Under the pieces are notes generated by a model. It searched no databases and had not been told where the DNA came from. It worked only from the letters and a program-made list of their open reading frames with translations. From NCBI GenBank assembly GCA_019359515.1, contig JAHHHC010000044.1, forward strand, positions 1 through 52,717: a stretch of 52,717 nucleotides of DNA. Reading direction: 5' to 3'. The DNA comes from Desmonostoc vinosum HA7617-LM4. GTDB lineage: Bacteria > Cyanobacteriota > Cyanobacteriia > Cyanobacteriales > Nostocaceae. The translations under genes were made by a program, and so were the position numbers. This document shows positions 44,418 to 52,514 of the stretch, piece after piece. The first letter of the stretch is position 1. Each line of letters opens with the position of its first letter.

Positions 44418-46637
44418 TTACCACTGTGAGGACTGAAGTTGATAATTCTTGACTATGACTTCTACAGAAATGGGTAGGAGTTGTACTGCACAGGCTTTTA
44501 ATTCTGGTTGCAGAGAATCGGGACAAGATTCTGGATGGGTGAGGGCGTTAGCTTCGGCCTCGTCTGCCCACAGTGCGCCCCAGTGCATAGGGACAAAAAC
44601 TGTACCAGGTGCGATCGCTTTTGTAATTTTAGTCAAAAACTTGGCTTTACCTCGACGCGATCGCACTTCTACCCAAGAATTATCTGCGATTTCTAACTGA
44701 GCAGCATCACGAGGATGGATTTCAATAAAAGGTTCGGGGTGCATAGCGCGAATTTTTTCAATGCGACCGGTGCGTGTCTGAGTGTGCCAGTGTCCGTAAA
44801 GTCGCCCATTAGTCAATACAAAGGGATAATTGGGATCGGGTGGTTCTGCTAGTCCACGTGAGTAATACGCACCAAACCGGGCACGTCCATCAGGGGTGGG
44901 GAAGCGGAGATTAGTGTAAAGTCTTTTAGAGGGAGTAGGGGTACAATCTTCCCCACTCCCGACTCCCGACTCCCCACTCCCCTCTTTGGGGTGAGGCCAT
45001 TGGGTGGGGCCTTGTGCCTGCAATTGTGCATGACTGATAGCTGTCATATTGCAGGGGCGATCGCTTGTCAATTGCACAAATTCCGCATAAACTTCAGCAG
45101 AGTTAGCAAAGGCAAATTCTCCCTTAAAGCCCAATCTCCGACCAACTTCGGCAAAAATTTCCCAATCTGGTTTCGCTTCTCTGGGTGGTTGGCGGAATGC
45201 TGCACACAGAGTTACCATGCGTTCAGAGTTGGTCATTACGCCTGTTTTCTCACCCCACTGGGCAGCTGGTAGCAAGACGTGAGCATAAGCAGCGGTTTCT
45301 GTGGGGTAGTAAGCGTCTTGGTAGATGGTGAAAGGCGATCGCAACAAAGCCTTTTTAGTCCGCTCTAAATCTGGCATACTTACAGCTGGGTTAGTGGCAG
45401 CAATCCACAGTACACTCACACTGCCATCTTCTAACCCAGTAATCATATCCCAAGTAGTTAAACCAGGATTGGGCGAAATCTGTCCTGATTTTAATCCCCA
45501 CAATTTTTCAACTTCCGCCCGGTGCTGAGAATTTTTGACCAATCGATAGCCCGGCAATAAATGCGCTAAACCCCCGGCTTCTCGTCCTCCCATGGCATTT
45601 GGTTGACCGGTGAGGGAAAACGGCCCTGCCCCCGGCTTACCAATTTGCCCCGTCATCAGATGCAAGTTGATGATAGTTCTTACCTTGGCTGTACCCTCAC
45701 TTGATTGATTCACACCCATCGACCACAACGATAATACCCGCTGAGATTGACCCCAATACTTGGCTGCTGTCTCTAAATCTTCAATGCTGATCCCACATTG
45801 ACGTGCTACTACTTCTGGAGGATAGTGGCGAATCACCTCGGCGTATGCGGGAAAATTACTGGTGCAATCGTCGATAAATCCAGTATCAATATAGTTCCAA
45901 CGCATCAACAAGTGAGCGATGCCATTTAATAAGTCGATGTCTGTACCGGGACGAATAGCTAAGTGTAAATCTGCGGCTTCGGCGGTTGGTGTCCGTCGGG
46001 GATCAACTACAACCATTTTGACTTTACGGTTTTTTCTGTGGTATTTCTCCAGCCTATTGAAAACGATGGGATGACACTCGGCTGTGTTAGTACCAATTAA
46101 AAATGCACAGTCAGTTAACTCCAAGTCTTCATAACAGCAAGGGGGGCCATCTGAGCCAAAACTTTGAATGTACCCAGCCACAGCACTAGACATACATAAA
46201 CGAGAGTTGGCATCAAAATTATTAGTCCCTAAACAGCCTTTGAGAAGCTTCTGAGCAATGTAGTAATCTTCGGTCTGAAACTGGCCAGAACCATACATAC
46301 ATATGGCTTCTGGCCCTTGGGTAAAGCGCACAGTTTGAATGCGATTCGTGATGAGATCAAACGCTTCATCCCAACTCACCCGACGAAACTCTTGGTCTAG
46401 GGAGTCTCTGACCATCGGGTAATGTAATCTATTTTTATCTAAAGACTCAGCGATCGTTGCACCTTTAACACAAACCATACCCTGACTAGATGGGTGTGCT
46501 TTGTCACCCCGCACCCGCCAAATTGGATTTCCTTGACTATCTCGATGAGTTGGTTTGCCAGGTTGTGCTGGAGGCGAAACTTCTAGCCCACAACCAACAC
46601 CACAGTAAGGACAAAGGGTTTTGGTAAATTCACTCAT
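44418..46637 (-). CDS. narB: Ferredoxin-nitrate reductase NarB
   Basis: 739 aa, a molybdopterin oxidoreductase of the cyanobacterial assimilatory type. The 4Fe-4S cluster is held by C9, C12, C16 (CPYCGVGC) and C56 (GMVCVKG). The Mo-binding cysteine is probably C148 in [13 protein letters not shown]. The C-terminal dinucleotide-binding domain has [18 protein letters not shown] and the ending typical of the family. It reduces nitrate to nitrite with electrons from ferredoxin. Residues about 549-569, between QWPHP and [18 protein letters not shown], are encoded by heptamer-repeat DNA (44929-44992) and form a Gly/Ser/Glu/Pro-rich linker that relatives should lack. The frame is kept. It lies 420 bp after nrtP, with a terminator-like hairpin between. 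Confidence 0.95.
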   Translation of the reverse strand: MSEFTKTLCPYCGVGCGLEVSPPAQPGKPTHRDSQGNPIWRVRGDKAHPSSQGMVCVKGATIAESLDKNRLHYPMVRDSLDQEFRRVSWDEAFDLITNRIQTVRFTQGPEAICMYGSGQFQTEDYYIAQKLLKGCLGTNNFDANSRLCMSSAVAGYIQSFGSDGPPCCYEDLELTDCAFLIGTNTAECHPIVFNRLEKYHRKNRKVKMVVVDPRRTPTAEAADLHLAIRPGTDIDLLNGIAHLLMRWNYIDTGFIDDCTSNFPAYAEVIRHYPPEVVARQCGISIEDLETAAKYWGQSQRVLSLWSMGVNQSSEGTAKVRTIINLHLMTGQIGKPGAGPFSLTGQPNAMGGREAGGLAHLLPGYRLVKNSQHRAEVEKLWGLKSGQISPNPGLTTWDMITGLEDGSVSVLWIAATNPAVSMPDLERTKKALLRSPFTIYQDAYYPTETAAYAHVLLPAAQWGEKTGVMTNSERMVTLCAAFRQPPREAKPDWEIFAEVGRRLGFKGEFAFANSAEVYAEFVQLTSDRPCNMTAISHAQLQAQGPTQWPHPKEGSGESGVGSGEDCTPTPSKRLYTNLRFPTPDGRARFGAYYSRGLAEPPDPNYPFVLTNGRLYGHWHTQTRTGRIEKIRAMHPEPFIEIHPRDAAQLEIADNSWVEVRSRRGKAKFLTKITKAIAPGTVFVPMHWGALWADEAEANALTHPESCPDSLQPELKACAVQLLPISVEVIVKNYQLQSSQW
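44929..44992 (-). repeat. Heptamer-repeat insertion inside narB
   Basis: GAGGGAGTAGGGG, then after a short gap a C-rich array of CCCCACT and CCCGACT units. The two halves are complementary, so it can form a hairpin. It is translated in frame as [20 protein letters not shown]. The same kind of DNA is normally intergenic in this window. Confidence 0.88.
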
Positions 46638-47057
46638 GGTAGTTTGTGTTCGCTGATTTTATAAATTTTGAAAGCTGAAATTTTTTAATAAAAGGGAACT
46701 GGGAACAGTGTTCAAGTTGTGATTTTAAAAAAATTGGACGACTTCAGTTGATAAAAAGTCACAAATAATTTACTTAATTGTTAGTAATTACCTACAGTCG
46801 TATTTCTACTTATTAGATATCATTCAAGACTAATAAAATGTTCTTCGTGATACTTTTTTAAGTATTTGCATAGCTTTCATCTATATCAATAAATAATAAG
46901 TATTTGTCTAATTATTGATATTTTTTCGTCAAAACTTGTCAAATTTACTCATAAATCAAACGTTAACTTTTCCTCAAGCTTATTAGTGTCAATGTATATA
47001 AAACCCACTATGCTAATTAGTGAGTTTTATATTTTCAGAATGCAATTATTGCGAATT
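46638..47057. other. Intergenic region between nrtP and narB
   Basis: 420 bp, AT-rich. Near nrtP it holds the terminator-like hairpin at 47000-47028. I found no GTA-N8-TAC NtcA site, only spacing variants (for example GTAATTACCTAC with N6). narB may be transcribed by read-through or from its own promoter here. Confidence 0.55.
47000..47028 (-). terminator. Terminator-like hairpin after nrtP
   Basis: On the minus strand AAAACTCACTA pairs with TAGTGGGTTTT (one mismatch, 7-base loop) and ends in TTTTATAT. It begins about 30 bp after the nrtP stop. It may cause partial termination between nrtP and narB. Confidence 0.55.
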
Positions 47058-48560
47058 TTATTCTTCTGCTAGAATTGCAGAGCTTTTAGTTGCTGTTTCT
47101 GGTAATTCACCTTCATAAGCAGGAGCGAAAGAACCTTGGGGTTCTTTAAGGAAGAAGGCGCACATAAACGCGCAAACCAGAGCAGCTATACCCATTGTGG
47201 TGAATAGTGTTGCTGGATTGGTTAAGCTGTAAATTGTTAGATAAACTACACCACCAAAGTTGCCGTAAGCTCCAACATTGCCAGCTATTTGTCCGGTAGC
47301 TTCTTTTTTAATTAGGGGTACAATTCCGTAGGTTGCACCACAACCAGCTTGGGCAAAGTAGGCAGCAAACATAGTGACTGCGATCGCTAGTGGAATTGGC
47401 CAGCTACTATTAATGAAATGCGCCATCAAATAGCCAACACCAATACCAGCCGAGATAATTGTCATTGTCCATTTTCGTGAGCCAAACTTATCAGAAATTA
47501 CGCCCCCACTAGGACGAGAAACTAAGTTTAAAAATGGATAGGTAGCAGCAATCATCCCAGCGACTACATGTTCTAAACCAAAAGTTTTTTCAAAAAATGC
47601 CGGCAACATGGAAACGGCTGCCAATTCTGAACCAAAGTTAGTTACATATGTGAATTCCAGTAAAGCAACTTGACCGAATTGATAGCGTTCCGAAGCAGCG
47701 TAAATTTTCTTTCCAGTTAAAAGTTCTTTATTTACTTGCCAAGCTTTGTAGGTTTGGTAAGCAAATAATCCTAACAATGCTATCCAAGCCAAATACATTT
47801 GGCTCAAAGTGAGAAAGTGAATATTTTTTTGTTCTAAACGCCAAGCTAATAAACCCAAGGCAAAAATTAAACCAAAATTGGAGATAATCATTGCCCAAAA
47901 GCTTTTAACACTGGTTACTTCCAAAGAGCCATTTTTCTTGGGTCGTTTGTAAACTTTGCCAGCAGGTGTATCTTGAACACTGTTATAGTAAATGACGCCG
48001 TAAACAGCAGCTACAATCCCTGTAAAAGCGATCGCAAAACGCCAGTTAGAAGCACCACCAGCCAAAAAGCCAGTAGAAACTGCAATCATTGGTAGGGCAA
48101 ACTCTGCCCCGAAAGCACCAAAGTTTCCCCAACCGCCATAGATACCTTGGGCAGTTCCCATTTCCTTGGGTGGGAACCACTCTGACACCATGCGAATACC
48201 CACAACAAACCCAGATCCGACAATCCCCATCAGTAGGCGACTGATGACTAGTTGATTAAAGTTTTGTGATAACGCCGTTGCCAAACAGGGAACAGCAGCA
48301 AAAATCAACAACATCGAATAGGTAATTCTGGGGCCAAAACGATCTAACAGCATCCCGATAATTAGTCGCGCTGGAATCGTCAAAGCAAGGTTACAAATCC
48401 CCAAGGTTTTAATTTGCTCAGGTGCTAGCTGTAGTTGTTTACCGATAGTTGTTGCAAAGGGAGCAAAGTTAAACCAACAGACAAAGGTAAGAAAGAAAGC
48501 AAACCAAGTCTGATGCAAAATACGGTAACGACCATTCCATGAAAACAATCCTTTAAGCAT
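47058..48560 (-). CDS. nrtP: Nitrate/nitrite transporter NrtP (MFS)
   Basis: 500 aa with 12 membrane helices. Both nitrate-signature motifs of the NNP family are present: GGWGNFGAFGAE (about 142-153) and GAYGNFGGVVYL (about 440-451), together with LIIGMLLDRFGPRI after helix 2. A long loop (about 205-235 and 265-295) includes basic stretches. It imports nitrate and nitrite; in marine and filamentous cyanobacteria NrtP often replaces the ABC-type NrtABCD. It lies 170 bp after nirA in the same orientation, the gap holding a GGGGAGT array. GAGGAAGG lies 5-12 bases before the ATG. Confidence 0.95.
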   Translation of the reverse strand: MLKGLFSWNGRYRILHQTWFAFFLTFVCWFNFAPFATTIGKQLQLAPEQIKTLGICNLALTIPARLIIGMLLDRFGPRITYSMLLIFAAVPCLATALSQNFNQLVISRLLMGIVGSGFVVGIRMVSEWFPPKEMGTAQGIYGGWGNFGAFGAEFALPMIAVSTGFLAGGASNWRFAIAFTGIVAAVYGVIYYNSVQDTPAGKVYKRPKKNGSLEVTSVKSFWAMIISNFGLIFALGLLAWRLEQKNIHFLTLSQMYLAWIALLGLFAYQTYKAWQVNKELLTGKKIYAASERYQFGQVALLEFTYVTNFGSELAAVSMLPAFFEKTFGLEHVVAGMIAATYPFLNLVSRPSGGVISDKFGSRKWTMTIISAGIGVGYLMAHFINSSWPIPLAIAVTMFAAYFAQAGCGATYGIVPLIKKEATGQIAGNVGAYGNFGGVVYLTIYSLTNPATLFTTMGIAALVCAFMCAFFLKEPQGSFAPAYEGELPETATKSSAILAEE

Positions 48561-48730
48561 TCAACCTTCCTCAAAAAAATTGCATAGATCAACTGTGGGC
48601 AATGGTTTAATTGCCTGAATTGGGAGTGGGGAGTAGGGAGTGGGGAATTGCGAATTAGTTATTTCTCCCTCATCCCCCAGTTGGTGAGTTTCGGCTACGC
48701 TCAACTACCGCGAAGTCGAAGTGCATCTCT

Positions 48731-50329
48731 CTAAACTGCGGCTACTTCTCGTAAACGTGCGCCGAATTGCTCAATTAGCATTGTTCGCAATACTGGCTGC
48801 AAGTCTTCACAGGGTATACCTTTGGTAATGCAAGTTCCTAAATGAGCTTCTTTGCCGACTTTGCCACCCATATAGATGTCAACACCTTCAACTGTTTTGC
48901 CATTTTTGCGAGTTTTAGTTCCCATCAAACCGATATCGGCTACTTGGGGTTGTCCACAGGAGTTAGGGCAACCCGTCCAGTGAATTCGCACTGGTTGAGT
49001 CAGAATTAACTCTGCTTCTAATGCTTTGATCATTGCCAAAGCACGGTTTTTGGTTTCAATGAGGGCAAAGTTACAAAATTGTGCGCCTGTGCAAGAAACT
49101 AGCGATCGCGTCAATAAACCAGGGTTAAGAGAAAATCTTTCTAGTATTGACTCTGTAAACAATGTTGCTAAACGTGAGTCAGTAATATTGGGGATGATAA
49201 TATTTTGTTCAACCGTAAGCCGGATTTCCCCACTGCCGTAAACCTCTGCCAGACGAGCAATTTCAAACATATCGTGGGCATATAATCTACCAACAGGAAC
49301 ATTCAAACCCACATAGTTTAAATCATTTTGTTTCTGTTTATACACACCAACATGGTCGCGCTTTTCCCAGTCGATTTCATCTTTGGCGGCTGCACTGATC
49401 AGTGATTTACCTAAACGCTGTTCCACTTCTTGGCGAAATTTGTCCAAACCCCATTCATCAATTAGCCACATCAAGCGAGCTTTTTGCCGATTTGCCCTCA
49501 AGCCGTGGTCACGAAAAACTTCTAAAACGGCTCGACATACAGCAACCACATCCTCTGGAGGTACCCAAGCGTTCAAGGGAATCGCCGCCTCACAGCGCTT
49601 GGCTGAGAAAAAGCCTCCTACTATGATGTTGAAGCCGAATACTTTTTGGGGAGTAGGGAGTAGGGAGTAGGGAGTAGAGAATTCTTCACCACTCCCCTCT
49701 CTGAAGGCTGGCACAAAAGCTAAGTCATTGATTTCGGCGTGGACTGAATTGTCTCGTCCCCCTGTGATGGCAATATTAAACTTGCGTGGTAGATTGGTAA
49801 ACTCTGGATTCCCTTGCCCTTTGTTGGTGAGGATGTCTTGAATTTGCTGCACCAATTCTCGCGTGTCATACAACTCATCAGCGTCTAACCCAGCGATGGG
49901 ATCGCCTGTGATGTTGCGGACGTTATCCATCCCTGATTGCACACTCGTTAAACCAACTGCGTGAAGTTTATTAAAGATATCTGGTAAATCTTCAATTCTA
50001 ATGCCCCGCAATTGGATATTTTGCCTGGTGGTAATGTCAGCGTTGCCGTCATCTCCATAACGCTGTACCACCTCTGCTAAAGCACGCATCTGACTACTCG
50101 TGAGGATACCATTGGGTATCCGCATCCGCATCATAAACTTGCCTGGAGTCACTGGACGAAAAAATACACCTACCCACTTGAGTCGATGATCGCGGTCTGT
50201 TTCATCCATTGCTTCCCAGCCCAAGGCAGCAATTTTCTCTATCTCATCCTTGATGGCAAGTCCATCTTTTTCGGCTTTGAATTTCTCGAACTTATTAAGG
50301 CTGGTGGTGGTAGTTGCTGTATCTGTCAT
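48731..50329 (-). CDS. nirA: Ferredoxin-nitrite reductase NirA
   Basis: 532 aa. Sirohaem and 4Fe-4S ligands are C413 and C419 (CTGAQFC) and C454 and C458 (CPNSC). The two ferritin-like half repeats are complete (GKFMMRMRIPNGILTSSQMR; NGILTSSQ and later ARLAEVYGSGEIRLTVEQNI). It reduces nitrite to ammonium with six electrons from ferredoxin. Residues about 210-229, between LAFVPAF and KVFGFNIIVGGFFS, are encoded by heptamer-repeat DNA (49648-49698) and have no counterpart in the usual enzyme, where the loop is short. The frame is kept. It is the first gene of nirA-nrtP-narB and has an NtcA-type promoter about 210-250 bp upstream. The start ATG is at 50329. Confidence 0.96.
   Translation of the reverse strand: MTDTATTTTSLNKFEKFKAEKDGLAIKDEIEKIAALGWEAMDETDRDHRLKWVGVFFRPVTPGKFMMRMRIPNGILTSSQMRALAEVVQRYGDDGNADITTRQNIQLRGIRIEDLPDIFNKLHAVGLTSVQSGMDNVRNITGDPIAGLDADELYDTRELVQQIQDILTNKGQGNPEFTNLPRKFNIAITGGRDNSVHAEINDLAFVPAFREGSGEEFSTPYSLLPTPQKVFGFNIIVGGFFSAKRCEAAIPLNAWVPPEDVVAVCRAVLEVFRDHGLRANRQKARLMWLIDEWGLDKFRQEVEQRLGKSLISAAAKDEIDWEKRDHVGVYKQKQNDLNYVGLNVPVGRLYAHDMFEIARLAEVYGSGEIRLTVEQNIIIPNITDSRLATLFTESILERFSLNPGLLTRSLVSCTGAQFCNFALIETKNRALAMIKALEAELILTQPVRIHWTGCPNSCGQPQVADIGLMGTKTRKNGKTVEGVDIYMGGKVGKEAHLGTCITKGIPCEDLQPVLRTMLIEQFGARLREVAAV
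49648..49698 (-). repeat. Heptamer-repeat insertion inside nirA
   Basis: On the plus strand GGGGAGTAGGGAGTAGGGAG and further units, then ACTCCCCTCTC at the right end, so the ends are complementary. Read on the minus strand it encodes REGSGEEFSTPYSLLPTPQ. TPYSLLPTP is what this repeat always encodes in that frame, as shown by the similar arrays elsewhere in the window. Confidence 0.9.
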
Positions 50330-50507
50330 GAGCTGACTCTGATTGCAAATTACTTAAAATTTTTGTATTCAAGGGCGTTCTCTGTTGACTTACCTGCTAC
50401 TTGAGCATCAGTTAAGATGCTTATCCTTTTGGCTGAACGCGACTTCGGCAATTTCTCAGAGAAAATTTGTATTGTTTTACATTTAATAAATTTGTCAAGA
50501 AGGCTTT

Positions 50508-50524
50508 GTTACTGTTTATGTAAC
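50508..50524 (-). promoter_or_regulatory. GTTAC-N7-GTAAC palindrome in the nirA leader
   Basis: A perfect 5-bp dyad, GTTACTGTTTATGTAAC, located just downstream of the predicted nirA transcription start. It does not match the NtcA spacing (GTA-N8-TAC). It could bind a second regulator such as the LysR-type NtcB, but the family consensus is loose, so this is a guess. Confidence 0.4.
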
Positions 50525-50540
50525 AAATTCGATACTTCCA

Positions 50541-50582
50541 AGGTTAAGGCGACATTTTCGCTAAAATAGTATAAATAGCTAC
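50541..50582 (-). promoter_or_regulatory. NtcA-activated nirA promoter
   Basis: GTATAAATAGCTAC at 50569-50582 is an exact GTA-N8-TAC NtcA box. On the minus strand, 22 bases later, TAACCT (50546-50541) fits the -10 consensus TAN3T. Box and -10 are spaced as in class II NtcA-activated promoters. Predicted transcription therefore begins near 50534, giving a leader of about 205 nt. NtcA activates nitrogen assimilation genes when ammonium is scarce. Confidence 0.8.
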
Positions 50583-50655
50583 GAAATTTTAGTAAAATTG
50601 CGATAAATGTATCAAAAAGATGCGTTTTCTGCATGAGAAATGGTTAACATGCAAT

Positions 50656-50678
50656 AAAAAAAGCCCCAGAACAAGGCT
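50656..50678 (-). terminator. Terminator-like hairpin with no gene upstream
   Basis: On the minus strand AGCCTT pairs with GGGGCT (two G-T wobbles) and is followed by seven T. It lies in the divergent nirA/Rieske region, upstream of the nirA promoter. No minus-strand gene precedes it, so it might end an antisense or small RNA, or be chance. Confidence 0.3.
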
Positions 50679-50741
50679 GTATAGTATTGCAGCTAAAGCT
50701 TAGAGCGATCGCAGCAGAATTCAATATAATTTTCAACAACT

Positions 50742-51167
50742 ATGAAACGTCGTGATTTTATCTATTGGGTAGGTTTAGGTTGGCTAGCGAGTTCTTTGCC
50801 TGTTGCGATCGCAGCTTGTTCTTCTCAAACAACCGCACCTAAATCCTCTGCATCTGGTGGTTGGCAAACGGTAGGTACTTCCGCAGAATTAGATCAAACT
50901 GGTCAATTGCTAGCGAAAAACTCACCCGTAGGGCCAGTGTTGGTAGTGGGCAAATCGACAGACACCAATCTCACAGCCGTTAATCCTACTTGTACTCATG
51001 CAGGTTGCACTGTAGCATGGCAAGCACAGGCAAAGAAATTCTCCTGTCCCTGTCATGGTTCAGAATATGGAATCGATGGTAAGGTGCAAAGAGGGCCAGC
51101 CACAACAGCACTCAAAACTTATGCTGCCAAAATTGAACGTAATTCAGTTGTAGTCAAGCCAGCTTAG
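50742..51167 (+). CDS. Rieske 2Fe-2S protein with Tat-type lipoprotein signal
   Basis: 141 aa. The N-terminus KRRDFIYWVGLGWLASSLPV has a twin-arginine motif and ends in the lipobox I23-A-A-C26. The Rieske boxes are CTHAGC (C84, H86) and CPCHGS (C102, H105), with C89 and C104 placed for the stabilising disulfide. It should be exported folded and anchored by lipid or helix on the periplasmic face. It resembles the short, non-b6f-type Rieske proteins of cyanobacteria (the PetC3 type), which differ from PetC by length; the electron partner is unknown. It is divergent from nirA and 15 bp upstream of the HEAT-repeat gene. Expression with nirA from the shared region is possible but not shown. Confidence 0.88.
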   Translation: MKRRDFIYWVGLGWLASSLPVAIAACSSQTTAPKSSASGGWQTVGTSAELDQTGQLLAKNSPVGPVLVVGKSTDTNLTAVNPTCTHAGCTVAWQAQAKKFSCPCHGSEYGIDGKVQRGPATTALKTYAAKIERNSVVVKPA

Positions 51168-51182
51168 TATGGAGAGTAGGGA

Positions 51183-52493
51183 GTGGGGAATGGGGAATTA
51201 AGTATTAATATCAACCAAGTTTTGGTGCAAGCACAAGCAGCAGATGATGCGGCTGATTGGTCGTTGCTAACGCAATATTTACAACAGTTAATTTTAGAAA
51301 CAGATTCTCAGCATCCAAAAATAGTTAAAAATCGAGAATATCTGCTGAAATTAGCACTAGCAGTTTTGGAAATGGGGGATTTTCAGCAGCGCTGGGAAAT
51401 AACTAAGGTGTTGGTTCAATTGCAAGATATTGCTATCCCTCCACTCATCGAGATTTTAGATGATGCAGAAATAGAGGAAGAATTACGTTGGTACGCAGCT
51501 CGGATCTTAGGCGAATTTCCACATCCAGATGTGATTGCAGCTTTGATAGAAGTGTTAAAAGCTGATGAGGATGAAGAACTAAAAGCGATCGCAGCTACAG
51601 CATTAGGGCAAATGGGTACAATAGCGATCACTCCTTTAACGACACTCCTAAAAGAATCAGATACCAGGATTTTGGCAGTGCGATCGCTTGGTTGTATTCG
51701 GCAAACAGAGGCGATTACACCTTTGTTGAGTGTCGTGCAAGATCCCCAACCAGCTATTCGCGTCGCCGCCATTGAAGCCCTCAGCAACTTTCACGATCAA
51801 CGTGTACCACCAGTATTAGTTAAGGCTTTAGATGATATTGCAGCCACAGTCAGACGTGCAGCAGTCATGGGTTTAGGTTTTCGTCCTGATTTATGTTCAG
51901 AATTAAATTTGGTAACAAAACTGCAACCCAGGCTTTATGACTTTAACTTAGAGGTTTGTTGTGCAGCCGCAGTTTCCCTCTCTCGGATGAATAATAACGA
52001 TGCTGCTAAAACATTATTTCAGGTATTGATATCATCTCCAACACCGATACCGTTGCAACTCGAAATTATCCGCGCTTTGGGTTGGATGAATGCGTCATCT
52101 AGTTTGGTATATCTCCAACAAGCACTAAATCACAACTCGTCAGAGATCATCTGGCAGGAAATTGCTACAGTTTTAGGGCGAGTTCAAAAACCGCTGGCTA
52201 CAGAAATTTTGCTAGAGATGCTGCAATCAAAGCATCCAGCCACAAAAGTTGGCAGTGTAAGTGTAAAAAATGCGATCGCTTTGTCTTTAGGGCAGTTAAA
52301 TTATCCACAGGCAATTGAACCATTGATATTGTTGCTAGCAGATACAGATGCATCGGTAAGGCTACATGCGATCGCTGCTCTTAAAAATCTGGCTGGAGAG
52401 ACTGCACAGCAAAGGTTACAGGAGTTAGCAAAGGATACTACACTCCCCTTAGATATCAAACAAGGAATAGCGATCGCCTTAGCAGAATGGTAG
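51183..52493 (+). CDS. HEAT-repeat (PBS lyase-like) protein
   Basis: 436 aa of tandem HEAT-like repeats from about residue 60 (RWYAARILGEFPHPDVIAAL, IAATALGQMGTIAITPLTTL, RVAAIEALSNFHDQRVPPVL, AIALSLGQLNYPQAIEPLIL). Such proteins serve as scaffolds; some cyanobacterial members are phycobilin lyases, but the lyase-type conserved residues are not clear here. The start is a GTG at 51183 that lies inside a GGGAGTGGGGAATGGGG repeat, and the first five residues are repeat-encoded. The out-of-frame ATG at 51190 stops after two codons. A later GTG or TTG is the alternative. It follows the Rieske gene by only 15 bp, so co-transcription is likely. Confidence 0.85.
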   Translation: MGNGELSININQVLVQAQAADDAADWSLLTQYLQQLILETDSQHPKIVKNREYLLKLALAVLEMGDFQQRWEITKVLVQLQDIAIPPLIEILDDAEIEEELRWYAARILGEFPHPDVIAALIEVLKADEDEELKAIAATALGQMGTIAITPLTTLLKESDTRILAVRSLGCIRQTEAITPLLSVVQDPQPAIRVAAIEALSNFHDQRVPPVLVKALDDIAATVRRAAVMGLGFRPDLCSELNLVTKLQPRLYDFNLEVCCAAAVSLSRMNNNDAAKTLFQVLISSPTPIPLQLEIIRALGWMNASSSLVYLQQALNHNSSEIIWQEIATVLGRVQKPLATEILLEMLQSKHPATKVGSVSVKNAIALSLGQLNYPQAIEPLILLLADTDASVRLHAIAALKNLAGETAQQRLQELAKDTTLPLDIKQGIAIALAEW

Positions 52494-52514
52494 TAAGATT
52501 AGCGAAAAAATTTT

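Noticed and set aside
46770-46810. NtcA boxes upstream of narB
   Set aside because: GTA and TAC half-sites occur with spacings of 4 or 6, not 8.
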